Of a stretch of 64,000 nucleotides of DNA, positions 43,937 through 52,196 are shown piece by piece. The notes under the pieces were generated by a model. It was not told the origin of the DNA, made no database searches, and saw only the letters and a list, made by a program, of their open reading frames with translations. Location of the stretch: the NCBI GenBank assembly GCA_027488735.1, contig JAIYBB010000001.1, forward strand, positions 331,623-395,622, in the 5' to 3' direction. The position numbers and the translations under genes are program-made. This DNA comes from Comamonadaceae bacterium (lineage in GTDB: Bacteria; Pseudomonadota; Gammaproteobacteria; Burkholderiales; Burkholderiaceae_C). Positions within the stretch are counted from its first letter, which is position 1. Every line of letters begins with the position of its first letter.

Positions 43937-44515
43937 TTAAGTCGTAACGTGCGGATGCGTTGCTTCGTGCGGTGGCATCGCACCTTGGCTACGCAGTTCG
44001 GCCAGTTGGCTCGACAACTCTTTGACCGCTTGAGTCAGCAGCAAAAGCTCTTTGTCTTTGAGCAGGTCGATTTTTTCGTGGAGTAGTTCAATCTCCAGCT
44101 CCGCCTTCACGTTGACCTCGTAGTCGCTCTCGGCATGTTTGCGGTCCAGCTCGGACTGGCGGTTCTGGCTCATCATGATGGCTAGCGCCGTGTAGGCCGC
44201 TTGGAAAGACAGGAGCAAGTTGAGCAGGATGAAAGGGTAGGGGTCCCAAGCGTGCGACCCGGTCAACACATTGCCGGTGATCCACAGCACAATCAAGCCG
44301 CTCTGGATCAGGATGAAGCGCCAAGACCCCACGGTGCGCGCCACCACGTCTGCCATACGCTGCCCGCGGGTGGGTGGCGGCAGGTCAAAGTGTTCGGCTG
44401 GGACCAGCACTTTGGGCGGGTGCTTGTGGCGGTGTTTGCGCCGATGTTCGCGTAGCAAACCGAGCTGGTGTTGGTCAACGGCAGGGGCTTTGGTGGGCGT
44501 GTTGGTGGTGGGCAT
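43937..44515 (-). CDS. DUF1003 membrane protein
   Basis: A 192-residue protein with a His/Lys/Arg-rich cytoplasmic head (LREHRRKHRHKH), two helices (about 67-88 and 96-116) around WDPYPFILLNLLLSFQAAYTALAIMMSQNRQ, the family signature, and a helical acidic C-terminal part. Function is not established. A cyclic role in ion homeostasis has been suggested for some members, but nothing here tests it. Confidence 0.88.
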   Translation of the reverse strand: MPTTNTPTKAPAVDQHQLGLLREHRRKHRHKHPPKVLVPAEHFDLPPPTRGQRMADVVARTVGSWRFILIQSGLIVLWITGNVLTGSHAWDPYPFILLNLLLSFQAAYTALAIMMSQNRQSELDRKHAESDYEVNVKAELEIELLHEKIDLLKDKELLLLTQAVKELSSQLAELRSQGAMPPHEATHPHVTT

Positions 44516-44564
44516 GCGGGCCTCCGGTGGTGTGCGTTGCGGTGCCGGTGGCCTGAGCGTGCGC

Positions 44565-45185
44565 TCAGTGAGCCATGTAGCGGCCGGCGCGGTGGTTGGT
44601 AGCCAAAGTCTGGTTCAAGGTGACGGCACCCAGCACACTCCACAGCACATGCTGCCAATCGGTCACGCCGAAGGCCAGTAGCACGATGGTGCAGTCCAGC
44701 GCCATCTGGATGCGCCCGGCGCGCCAGCCGTGCTTGTCCTGAAGGTACAGAACCAACACGTTGAATCCACCCAGACTGGCCTTGTGTCTGAACAAGATCA
44801 ACATTCCCGTGCCCATGAGCAGACCGCCAATGACAGCGGTGGCTGCAGGGTGCAAGTGTTCAAAGCCCACCCATTGCGGCAACAAGTTGGTGAACACGGC
44901 CAGCAGTGCCACCGCCATGAAGGTCTTCACGGTGAACACCCGCCCCATGCGCTGGTAGGCCAGTGCGTAAAACGGCAGGTTGATTGCGAAAAAGATCAGA
45001 CCGAAATTCCAGCCCGTGGCGTAGTGCAGCCAAAAGGCCACCCCTGCCGTGCCACCGGTCAGCAGGCCAACCTGTTTGAACATCAAGACCCCCAGCGCCA
45101 CAAAAATGGTGCCGGTAAGCAGGGCTTGCAGGTCTTCAGTGGGGCGGTGGCGTAAGTCGGTGGTGCTGTCAGGGGTTTGGGGCAT
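44565..45185 (-). CDS. YitT-family membrane protein
   Basis: A 206-residue integral membrane protein with five hydrophobic segments and the pattern GGTAGVAFWLHYATGWNFGLIFFAINLPFY typical of the YitT family. The C-terminal DUF2179 domain of the long form is missing, so this is the short form. Function unknown. The ATG at 45185 (MPQTPDST) is used, and the hemerythrin gene ends 13 bp upstream on the same strand. Confidence 0.8.
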   Translation of the reverse strand: MPQTPDSTTDLRHRPTEDLQALLTGTIFVALGVLMFKQVGLLTGGTAGVAFWLHYATGWNFGLIFFAINLPFYALAYQRMGRVFTVKTFMAVALLAVFTNLLPQWVGFEHLHPAATAVIGGLLMGTGMLILFRHKASLGGFNVLVLYLQDKHGWRAGRIQMALDCTIVLLAFGVTDWQHVLWSVLGAVTLNQTLATNHRAGRYMAH

Positions 45186-45198
45186 CGGGCGAGTGTAG

Positions 45199-45705
45199 TC
45201 AGGCGGTGGCAGTATCCGAGCAGGTGACGCCGCCACAACCATGAATCTCCGTTTTCGGCAAACGGTCCGGCTGCGCCAGCGCCCCAGTAGCCGGGTCGTA
45301 GCCTGCCGAACGCAAGTGCAATGCCAGGGATGCATCCATGCTTTGCGCATGCTGTGGAAACCAGATGCCCAGCTCATCGGCCATCTGCCGCACTACCGCC
45401 AGGTCGCCGCCATGTCCACGGGCTTCCCCCTCGCGCAGCACTTGAAGCACCACTTTGTGCTGGGTGGCATGGCAGTTGCCGGCGGCAAAACCGGTGGCCC
45501 GCATCCACTGGTCTTCGCGGTCGAAATGCTCCTGGGTGTGGGCAATCAGCTCCGACCACAGGGGCATGAGCATGTCGTCTTCCGCGCGTACCACGCGCTG
45601 CAGCAGGGCAACAAACTCCCGGTGCACCTCGTCCATCACGGGCATGTCGAGTACCAGGGCATTGCTCCAGGCAAGGGTGGCGGGGGCGTTGAGGGTTTCG
45701 GTCAT
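45199..45705 (-). CDS. Bacteriohemerythrin
   Basis: A 168-residue diiron oxygen-binding protein. The ligand pattern is complete: H28 in DEVHREF, H56/H60 and E64 in HTQEHFDRED, H79 and H83 in CHATQHK, and H119 and D124 in PQHAQSMD. There is an extra Cys-containing tail (HGCGGVTC). GGAG precedes the ATG at 45705. Roles in the family include oxygen delivery or sensing. A possible FNR-like site lies upstream. Confidence 0.93.
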   Translation of the reverse strand: MTETLNAPATLAWSNALVLDMPVMDEVHREFVALLQRVVRAEDDMLMPLWSELIAHTQEHFDREDQWMRATGFAAGNCHATQHKVVLQVLREGEARGHGGDLAVVRQMADELGIWFPQHAQSMDASLALHLRSAGYDPATGALAQPDRLPKTEIHGCGGVTCSDTATA

Positions 45706-45756
45706 CGGTTTTCTCCTTGATCCGGTCCAGCTTAGGTGCGGAGAGCGTTGGGCGTA

Positions 45757-45770
45757 TTGACCCACATCAG
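45757..45770. promoter_or_regulatory. FNR-like site between hemerythrin and dioxygenase genes
   Basis: TTGAC-CCAC-ATCAG matches 8 of 10 arm bases of the FNR consensus (TTGAT-N4-ATCAA). Its centre is about 58 bases upstream of the hemerythrin ATG and about 41.5 bases from a start predicted by a weak -10 (TAAGCT). Confidence 0.4.
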
Positions 45771-45806
45771 CCATCGGAAGAAGAGGGCGGTTGATAATCT
45801 TGCGCT

Positions 45807-46547
45807 ATGACCATTTCCTTCCAGCCCCCTCTGATTGCCCGCCCTGCCGATCTGGGCGCCACCCTGTTTCGCCAGGGCTATGCGGTCGTAGGAGCGTCGC
45901 AAGTCGCAGGCTTGTCCGGCGTGCCGCTGGACGCCATGCTGGGCTGGTGCGACGGCTGGAATGACCTGCCGCCCGACAACTACCTGAAGGACGGCGGCCG
46001 CTACCGCCGCCGCCGCCATTCGTGCTTTGTGATGGACAGCCAAGGCGTGACGCAGGCTCCGCACCGGCCGCATTGGCAGCCTTTGTCTTACAACGCCTTG
46101 CACGGTGGCATGCAGCGCCACTTTGAGCCTATGGATAGCGACCTCACGGCGCAAGCGCCATGGCAGCAGTTGCTCGCATGGCTAGGCCGGGTGGCGGACG
46201 ATTTGAAGGGCCACCACACCTGGTTTGCCGAGGCGCACCAGTTTCGCATCGACACCACCGACGGCATTGGCCGCCCTACGCCTGAGGGTGCGCACCGCGA
46301 TGGTGTGGACCTTGTGGCCGTGTTCATGGTGGCACGCAACGGGGTGAAGGGTGGCGAAACCCGTGTGTTCGAGGCCGATGGCCCGAACGGCCAGCGGTTC
46401 ACCCTGAGTGAGCCCTGGTCATTGTTGCTGTTGGACGATGAGCGTGTCATCCACGAGTCCACACCGATCCAGCCTTTGGCCGAGGGCGGCTACCGCGACA
46501 CCTTGGTGGTGACCCTGCGCGCAAGCGGGTTTCAGGGCGAAATTTAA
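45807..46547 (+). CDS. 2OG-Fe(II) dioxygenase family protein
   Basis: A 246-residue protein of the family that includes bacterial amino-acid hydroxylases such as isoleucine dioxygenase. Iron ligands fit H163-x-D165 in AHRDGVD and H216 in VIHEST, and R230 in GGYRDTL may hold 2-oxoglutarate. The product has no signal peptide. It needs O2 and is divergent from an oxygen-binding hemerythrin, which may or may not be a real link. The substrate is unknown. Confidence 0.88.
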   Translation: MTISFQPPLIARPADLGATLFRQGYAVVGASQVAGLSGVPLDAMLGWCDGWNDLPPDNYLKDGGRYRRRRHSCFVMDSQGVTQAPHRPHWQPLSYNALHGGMQRHFEPMDSDLTAQAPWQQLLAWLGRVADDLKGHHTWFAEAHQFRIDTTDGIGRPTPEGAHRDGVDLVAVFMVARNGVKGGETRVFEADGPNGQRFTLSEPWSLLLLDDERVIHESTPIQPLAEGGYRDTLVVTLRASGFQGEI

Positions 46548-46578
46548 GGCGCTTTAGCCCTGTAGCCCCCGCGGAATA

Positions 46579-46605
46579 TGCGCAAATAGCTCCTGAATTG
46601 ATAGC
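46579..46605 (+). repeat. Dispersed repeat copy 11 (intergenic)
   Basis: TGCGCAAATAGCTCCTGAAT then TGATAGC, with GGAATA before it. It sits between the convergent dioxygenase and nitronate monooxygenase genes. Confidence 0.85.
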
Positions 46606-46616
46606 ATCTTTGCTTG

Positions 46617-47843
46617 TTAAACTGCCGAGCTCGCCAAGCCGGGCGTCAGCAAGCGCTGCATGAGCTCGCGCACTGTTTTGATCTGGTCGCCAAAAGGCAG
46701 GCGGCCGGCACCCCGGAAGAACAGGCCTTTTTTCACATCACCGCGCAAAGCAGCGGCCAACTGGTTGTCGATGCAAAATTGGCCCCAGCCCGGCAAGCCG
46801 TCGCGCAGGCCGCATTGGCCCAGGCAGTCAAAGCTTTTGGTGCAGCGGCTCTTGGCGTGAGCCACAGCCTGCAGCTTGGGCTCGATCTTCATATAGGCGC
46901 GCAGCCACGGCGTGCCCACCGCGCGAGCTGGCAGGCCGGCCACGCTGGTGAACTCGACCATGTCTTCTTCGCGCGCCTCGGCTAGTACGCGCTTGAACTC
47001 CGCGTGGGCGTCGCTCTCTTCGGTCACCGCAAATGCGCTGCCCAGTTGCACCGCGTCGGCTCCTAGCGCCTGCAGGCGCGCGATGTCTTCATGGCTGCGG
47101 ATGCCGCCAGCTGCAATGAGCGGGATGTGCTGCTCGTAGCCTGCATCTTTGAAGAACTGACGCACCTGCGGAATCACATTCTCAAAGTCGAACCGGGTGT
47201 CTTGCAGGTCCGCGATCCTGGCCGCGCCCAAGTGGCCACCGGCCAAGCGCGGGTGCTCGATGACGATGGCATCCGGCAGGCGCTTTTTGCGCTCCCATTT
47301 TTTGACCAGGAGTTGTACACCACGTGCGTCCGACAGAATGGGAATCAGCGCCGCCTTGGGGTGGTCTTTGGCCAAGTCCGGCAAGTCCAGCGGCAAGCCG
47401 GCGCCCACCACCACGGCATCTATGCCGGCTTCCAGGGCGCGGGTCACGTTCGCGGCGTACTCACTGACGGCCCGCATCACGTTGATGGCCAGCAAGCCTT
47501 TGCCGCCAGTGCGTTCGCGGGCCTGCTTGATTTCACGGTCTATGGCTTCGAGGTTGGCCGCATTGATGCCGGTCTTTGCTTCTTCGCCCGGAGCCAACTC
47601 CCGGGTGCGGTCCATCAGGTCAGGGTGGTGGCGCCGCAAGTCCACACTGGAGAGTGTTCCCACGCCGCCCGCAGCCGCCACACTGCCGGCCAGCCGGTTG
47701 CCGGAGATACCTATGCCCATGCCGCCTTGCACGATTGGGAGCACACGCCGGCCGGCGATTTGCAATGCATTCAGGCCGCTTTTGCGCAACCAATCGTTGG
47801 ATTCTTGCGGCAAATGATGCAGATCAAGCTTGGTATCGGTCAT
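46617..47843 (-). CDS. NAD(P)H-dependent flavin oxidoreductase (nitronate monooxygenase family)
   Basis: A 408-residue FMN barrel enzyme of the nitronate monooxygenase / 2-nitropropane dioxygenase family. PIVQGGMGIGISG starts the barrel, AVVVGAGLPLDLPDL and IPLIAAGGIRSHEDIARLQALGADAVQLGSAFAV follow. A Cys-rich part near the C-terminus (SRCTKSFDCLGQCG) is unusual for the group. The ATG at 47843 is chosen over 47885. It is divergent from the cyclase gene. Confidence 0.9.
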   Translation of the reverse strand: MTDTKLDLHHLPQESNDWLRKSGLNALQIAGRRVLPIVQGGMGIGISGNRLAGSVAAAGGVGTLSSVDLRRHHPDLMDRTRELAPGEEAKTGINAANLEAIDREIKQARERTGGKGLLAINVMRAVSEYAANVTRALEAGIDAVVVGAGLPLDLPDLAKDHPKAALIPILSDARGVQLLVKKWERKKRLPDAIVIEHPRLAGGHLGAARIADLQDTRFDFENVIPQVRQFFKDAGYEQHIPLIAAGGIRSHEDIARLQALGADAVQLGSAFAVTEESDAHAEFKRVLAEAREEDMVEFTSVAGLPARAVGTPWLRAYMKIEPKLQAVAHAKSRCTKSFDCLGQCGLRDGLPGWGQFCIDNQLAAALRGDVKKGLFFRGAGRLPFGDQIKTVRELMQRLLTPGLASSAV

Positions 47844-47981
47844 GGTGTGGTCTAAGATGGCGGCGGTTAGCAAGCTGGAGAGCATAGGTTTGCGCGGTCC
47901 GGACAGGTTTGAGGTGCGTCAAGTGTTGGCGCAATCGGTCGTTGGATGCCGAATACGACAAGAACAGGGTAGACAGATCCC

Positions 47982-49019
47982 ATGAATGCTTTGGTGCAGA
48001 GTCTCGCGGCCTTGGGTGGCCTGAGAGACCGTGATGCGTTGGACACAGAACTGGTGCGCCTCGTGCTCAGCAGCTCGGGCATCCGCATTGAAAGCGCCGA
48101 TCTCATTCGCGTGGTTGGTGAAGGGGACGATCGACGTTGCCTGTCGCTGGCTGCGCTGAAACCGGGCTTGGAGCAACCAACCCGAGATCTGCTCTGGTCG
48201 GACTGGAGTCTCTTACCCAAGGTGTCGGACTTTGCGGTGCGCCAGAAGGCCCTCGATATCGGGAGGGCTGCAGTCAACCCCAGTCAACCCGGGAATGCGG
48301 TGTTGCCTATGGGTCAGGCTCAAGGTTTGCAGATTTTGCTGGACGTTCAGGCACAGCAACCTCTGTCTCCGGCAGACATCGACCTCTTGCAGAGCATTCT
48401 TCTGGCCTACCAGAATCTGCTGGGTCTGTTGGACTATGGCGAGCGAGACTCGCTCACAGAGTTGCTGAACCGGAAAACGTTTGATGGCGCTTTTTTCAAG
48501 GCTACAGCGGACCAGACCGGCGGACCGCCTGACAACATGCCCGAGCGCCGTCACGAAAGTTCTGAGTCGGGTGTCTGGTTGGCCGTGCTGGATATCGACC
48601 ACTTCAAACGCGTAAACGACAATTTCGGTCACCTGATTGGCGACGAAGTGCTACTCCTCATGGCCCGCCTGATGCGCGGCAATTTCCGCTTTCACGACCA
48701 GCTGTACCGTTTTGGCGGAGAAGAATTCGTCATTCTCATGCGTTGCGACAGCGCTGCGCATGCTGAAGGTGCGCTGGAGCGCTTGCGGGAAAGAGTGCAG
48801 GCCTATGCCTTCCCGCAGGTAGGCACCATCACGGTGAGCATGGGTGTGTCGTCCCTCTTGCCCAATGACACGCCCAGTAGTGCGTTCGGGCGTGCAGACA
48901 AGGCGGTCTATTACGCCAAGGAACACGGGCGTAACCAGGTCTGCAACTACCAGACCCTGGTGGCCGAAGGCAAGCTGGTCGAGCAGGTCGCCGACGAAAT
49001 GGATGTGGACCTGTTCTAA
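47982..49019 (+). CDS. Diguanylate cyclase (GGDEF protein)
   Basis: Makes cyclic di-GMP from GTP. The 345-residue soluble protein has an N-terminal sensory region of GAF-like size (about 14-150) without a membrane segment, then a GGDEF domain. The active-site motif is GGEEF (245-249), the metal segment LDIDHFKRVND is intact, and the inhibitory I-site RFHD (236-239) is present at the correct 5-residue distance. It is therefore likely active and product-inhibited. Confidence 0.94.
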   Translation: MNALVQSLAALGGLRDRDALDTELVRLVLSSSGIRIESADLIRVVGEGDDRRCLSLAALKPGLEQPTRDLLWSDWSLLPKVSDFAVRQKALDIGRAAVNPSQPGNAVLPMGQAQGLQILLDVQAQQPLSPADIDLLQSILLAYQNLLGLLDYGERDSLTELLNRKTFDGAFFKATADQTGGPPDNMPERRHESSESGVWLAVLDIDHFKRVNDNFGHLIGDEVLLLMARLMRGNFRFHDQLYRFGGEEFVILMRCDSAAHAEGALERLRERVQAYAFPQVGTITVSMGVSSLLPNDTPSSAFGRADKAVYYAKEHGRNQVCNYQTLVAEGKLVEQVADEMDVDLF

Positions 49020-49051
49020 ACAGGCCCACCCCGCGCCCTACTCCATAGCGC

Positions 49052-50239
49052 TTAGCGGTCGCGCTCAAAAATGGCGGCAATACCCTGGCCGCCACCGATG
49101 CACATGGTCACCAGCGCATAGCGGCCGTTGATGCGCTCCAGCTCATACAAAGCTTTTACCGTAATCAAAGCGCCGGTCGCACCAATGGGGTGACCCAGTG
49201 AGATGCCAGAGCCATTGGGGTTCACCTTGGCCGGGTCCAGGCCCAAATCTTTGGTGACGGCGCAGGCTTGAGCAGCAAAGGCTTCGTTGGCTTCAATCAC
49301 ATCGAGGTCGTTCACCGTCAAGCCGGCTTTTTGCAATGCCAGCTTGGTGGCGGGCACCGGGCCGATGCCCATGTACTTGGGGTCCACACCGGCATGGGCG
49401 TAAGCCACCAGCCGGGCCAGAGGCTTGAGGCCACGGGCTTGAGCCTCACTCTTTTCCATGAGCACCACGGCGGCGGCAGCGTCATTGATGCCGGAGGCGT
49501 TACCTGCGGTCACAGTGCCGTTTTCCTTGATGAACACTGGCTTCAGCTTGGTCATGTCTTCGAGCTTGCAGTCGGGGCGGAAATGCTCGTCGGTGGCGTA
49601 GGCCACCTCGCCTTTTTTGCTCTTGAGCATGACAGGGGTGATCTGGCTGGTGAAGTAGCCGGCAGCGGTGGCCTTCTGGGCGCGCTGGTGGCTCTCGACG
49701 GCCAAGGCGTCCTGCGTTTCGCGGCTGATACCCCACTTGGCGGCAATGTTCTCCGCGGTCACACCCATGTGGATGGTGTGGAAGGGGTCGTGCAGCGCAC
49801 CGATCATCATGTCCACCATTTTGGTGTCTCCCATGCGGGCACCCCAGCGCATGTTCAGTGAGGCAAAGGGCGCGCGGCTCATGTTTTCAGCGCCACCGCC
49901 AATCGCCACATCAGCGTCCCCCAGCAAAATGCTTTGGCTCGCGTTCACGATGGCCTGCAGGCCCGAGCCGCAAAGGCGGTTCACGTTGTAAGCCGGTGTC
50001 TCTTGAGCGCAGCCGCCATTGATGGCAGCGACGCGGCTGAGGTACATATCCTTGGGTTCGGTGTTCACCACATGTCCGAACACCACATGGCCTACGTCCT
50101 TGCCTTCGACATTGGCGCGGGCCAACGACTCGCGCACCACTTGGGCGGCAAGGTCGGTGGGGGGAATGTCTTTGAGACTACCGCCAAAGGTTCCAATGGC
50201 GGTGCGCACTGCGCTGACGACGACGACTTCACGGGACAT
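49052..50239 (-). CDS. Acetyl-CoA C-acyltransferase (thiolase, BktB/PhaA-like)
   Basis: A 395-residue thiolase. Catalytic Cys90 is in NRLCGSGLQ, the His in NGSGISLGHPIGATGA and the second Cys in MCIGGGQG; NEAFAAQ is also present. It could condense acetyl-CoA or 3-ketoacyl-CoA in polyhydroxyalkanoate or fatty acid metabolism. The IPPTDLAAQVV and DMYLSRVAAINGG segments look more like the BktB-type group than FadA. No PHA genes lie nearby. Divergent from ppk2 across 159 bp. Confidence 0.93.
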   Translation of the reverse strand: MSREVVVVSAVRTAIGTFGGSLKDIPPTDLAAQVVRESLARANVEGKDVGHVVFGHVVNTEPKDMYLSRVAAINGGCAQETPAYNVNRLCGSGLQAIVNASQSILLGDADVAIGGGAENMSRAPFASLNMRWGARMGDTKMVDMMIGALHDPFHTIHMGVTAENIAAKWGISRETQDALAVESHQRAQKATAAGYFTSQITPVMLKSKKGEVAYATDEHFRPDCKLEDMTKLKPVFIKENGTVTAGNASGINDAAAAVVLMEKSEAQARGLKPLARLVAYAHAGVDPKYMGIGPVPATKLALQKAGLTVNDLDVIEANEAFAAQACAVTKDLGLDPAKVNPNGSGISLGHPIGATGALITVKALYELERINGRYALVTMCIGGGQGIAAIFERDR

Positions 50240-50328
50240 ACAAAGCTCCTCTAAATTGATAAATCGGTGCGCCTCGCAGTGTGCGCCACATGGGATACAG
50301 CGATCTTACGGCCGCATGGTTCATGGAT

Positions 50329-50346
50329 TTGTCATAAAAAAGACAT
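50329..50346 (+). promoter_or_regulatory. Pho-box-like site before ppk2
   Basis: TTGTCAT-AAAA-AAGACAT, a pair of 7-bp units with a 4-bp A spacer as in PhoB boxes. The first unit matches CTGTCAT in 6 of 7, the second in 4 of 7. It lies 52 bp before the GTG start of ppk2. Confidence 0.4.
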
Positions 50347-50398
50347 AAGTGATCTCTACCCTCAAAGGGTTAAAAAATTGCACCCTCAGGAGTACGCC

Positions 50399-51316
50399 GT
50401 GAGTTCCAGTGAAGAAGAAATGATTCGTCGCATCCGCAGCGACATGTTGGACAGCTATGACGAAGAGCTGGAAATGGAGCTCGACGACCACAACCAGGAC
50501 GAGCTGGCCGATGGCCTGAACCCTGAACTGAGCGCACAGCAAAAGCAGGACCGCCGCACCTACTTCCGCGAGCTCTTCCGCATGCAGGGCGAACTGGTCA
50601 AGTTGCAGGATTGGGTCGTGGCAACCGGCCACAAGGTGGTCGTGATTTTTGAAGGGCGCGACGCAGCCGGCAAGGGTGGTGCCATCAAGCGCATCACCCA
50701 GCGCCTGAACCCGCGCGTCTGCCGTGTGGCTGCGCTGCCCGCGCCCAACGACCGCGAACGCACGCAGTGGTATTTCCAGCGCTATGTGAGCCACCTGCCC
50801 GCAGCCGGCGAGATCGTGCTGTTTGACCGCAGCTGGTACAACCGCGCGGGTGTCGAACGCGTCATGGGCTTTTGTAATGACGAGCAGCTCGAAGAATTTT
50901 TCCGCACCGTGCCTGAGTTCGAGAAGATGCTGGTGCGCTCAGGCATCCAGGTCATCAAGTACTGGTTCTCTATCTCAGATGAAGAGCAGCACACCCGCTT
51001 TTTGGGCCGCATTCACGACCCACTCAAGCAGTGGAAGTTGAGTCCCATGGATCTGCAGTCCCGCGTGCGCTGGGAGGCTTACACCCACGCCAAGGAAGCC
51101 ATGCTGGAGCGCACCCATATTCCCGAAGCCCCGTGGTGGGTGGTGCAGGCGGTAGACAAAAAGAAGGCCCGCCTAAACTGCATCCAGCATTTGCTGGGCC
51201 AGATGCCCTATGAAGAGATTCCCCACCCCCCCGTGGAGTTGCCGGAGCGGGTGCGCAACAAGGACTACGAACGCCACCCGGTGCCCGCCAACATGTACGT
51301 GCCAGAAGTCTACTGA
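50399..51316 (+). CDS. ppk2: Polyphosphate kinase 2
   Basis: Transfers phosphate between polyphosphate and nucleoside diphosphates. The 305-residue protein has Walker A FEGRDAAGKGGAIKR, the lid segment with NDRERTQWYFQRYVSHLP, and Walker B-like VLFDRSWYNRAGVERVMGFC. The GTG at 50399 is chosen because AGGAG lies 8 bases ahead of it; the frame to 50267 lacks a ribosome site. The N-terminal ~50 residues are acidic (EEEMIRRIR...DEELEMELDDHNQDEL). One domain, so class I-like length. Convergent with the SDR gene. Confidence 0.94.
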   Translation: MSSSEEEMIRRIRSDMLDSYDEELEMELDDHNQDELADGLNPELSAQQKQDRRTYFRELFRMQGELVKLQDWVVATGHKVVVIFEGRDAAGKGGAIKRITQRLNPRVCRVAALPAPNDRERTQWYFQRYVSHLPAAGEIVLFDRSWYNRAGVERVMGFCNDEQLEEFFRTVPEFEKMLVRSGIQVIKYWFSISDEEQHTRFLGRIHDPLKQWKLSPMDLQSRVRWEAYTHAKEAMLERTHIPEAPWWVVQAVDKKKARLNCIQHLLGQMPYEEIPHPPVELPERVRNKDYERHPVPANMYVPEVY

Positions 51317-51343
51317 GTCTTGTCCAAGGGGCTGCGTGACACG

Positions 51344-52105
51344 CTAGCCCCGCACATCTGCCACCGGCTGCTCGCCAAAATCCGGACGGGCCAGATAGGC
51401 GAGCACACGGCGCGCAGCCTCGTCGGGGGTGGTGAGCTGGCCTTGGTTTTTCAAGCCCTCAAAGCTGCCACGGTCAGGAAACTGCGCTGCATCGGCGCTG
51501 CGCAGTTGTACTTGCATGTCAGTGTCAATCACCCCGGGAGCCAGTGAGCAGACTTTCGCCCCGTTAGGGGTGAGTGCCTCGTCCATCGCCAGACAGCGCG
51601 TGAAGTGATCCATGCCCGCTTTAGCGGCGCAGTAGCCGGCTTGCGATGCCATGGCACGCCGGCCCAAACCGGACGACACATTCAACACTTTGCGCGGCGC
51701 CTGCCAATCGCGGGTGGCCCCCAGAAAAGCCGCGCAAAGTTGCATGGGCGCTTCCAGACCCACGCGCAGTGCATGGGCCAGATCGGCCGGTTCGCTCTCA
51801 CGCAGCGGCACCAAAGCCGGGATGACGCTAGCGTTGTTGATCAGGGTGGCGCTGGCAAAGCGGCTGGCAGGTGCTGCCTGCAAACATGCGTGCAGACGCG
51901 CGGCCGCAGCAGCCCCGTCGGCAAGATCGATGCTCCACTGTTCCAGCAAAGCACCTGATGTTTGCGCCGTGCTTTGCAGTGCTGGCTGGGTGTTGCGTGA
52001 CAGGCAGAGCAGCTGGTGGCCGGGTTGCAGCAACTGCTGCGCCATGGCCAGGCCCATGCCACGGGATGCGCCGGTGAGGATGAACAGATGCAGGGGCGTT
52101 GACAT
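51344..52105 (-). CDS. Short-chain dehydrogenase/reductase
   Basis: A 253-residue classical SDR. TGASRGMGLAMA is the cofactor loop, NNASV the structural motif, and YCAAK the Tyr-Lys active site with an upstream Ser in NVSSGLG. The sequence resembles sepiapterin-reductase/benzil-reductase-like SDRs. There is no partner to indicate a substrate. A dispersed repeat copy lies 24 bp upstream of its ATG. Confidence 0.9.
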   Translation of the reverse strand: MSTPLHLFILTGASRGMGLAMAQQLLQPGHQLLCLSRNTQPALQSTAQTSGALLEQWSIDLADGAAAAARLHACLQAAPASRFASATLINNASVIPALVPLRESEPADLAHALRVGLEAPMQLCAAFLGATRDWQAPRKVLNVSSGLGRRAMASQAGYCAAKAGMDHFTRCLAMDEALTPNGAKVCSLAPGVIDTDMQVQLRSADAAQFPDRGSFEGLKNQGQLTTPDEAARRVLAYLARPDFGEQPVADVRG

Positions 52106-52129
52106 GATGCAGTGGAGTTGGGATTGATT

Positions 52130-52172
52130 GCTATGAATTCAGGAGCTGCTCGCGCATATTTCATGGGCGCTG
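52130..52172 (-). repeat. Dispersed repeat copy 12 (intergenic)
   Basis: Inverted copy: GCTATGAATTCAGGAGCTGC then TCGCGCA and a GGGCGCT block. It lies between zntB and the SDR gene, both read on the minus strand. Confidence 0.85.
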
Positions 52173-52196
52173 GAGGCCAAAAAGGCTTCAAGCCAC

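Noticed and set aside
51328..51351. Hairpin GGGGCT...AGCCCC between ppk2 and the SDR gene as a terminator
   Set aside because: The stem is plausible, but it overlaps the SDR coding end and no T-run follows on either strand.
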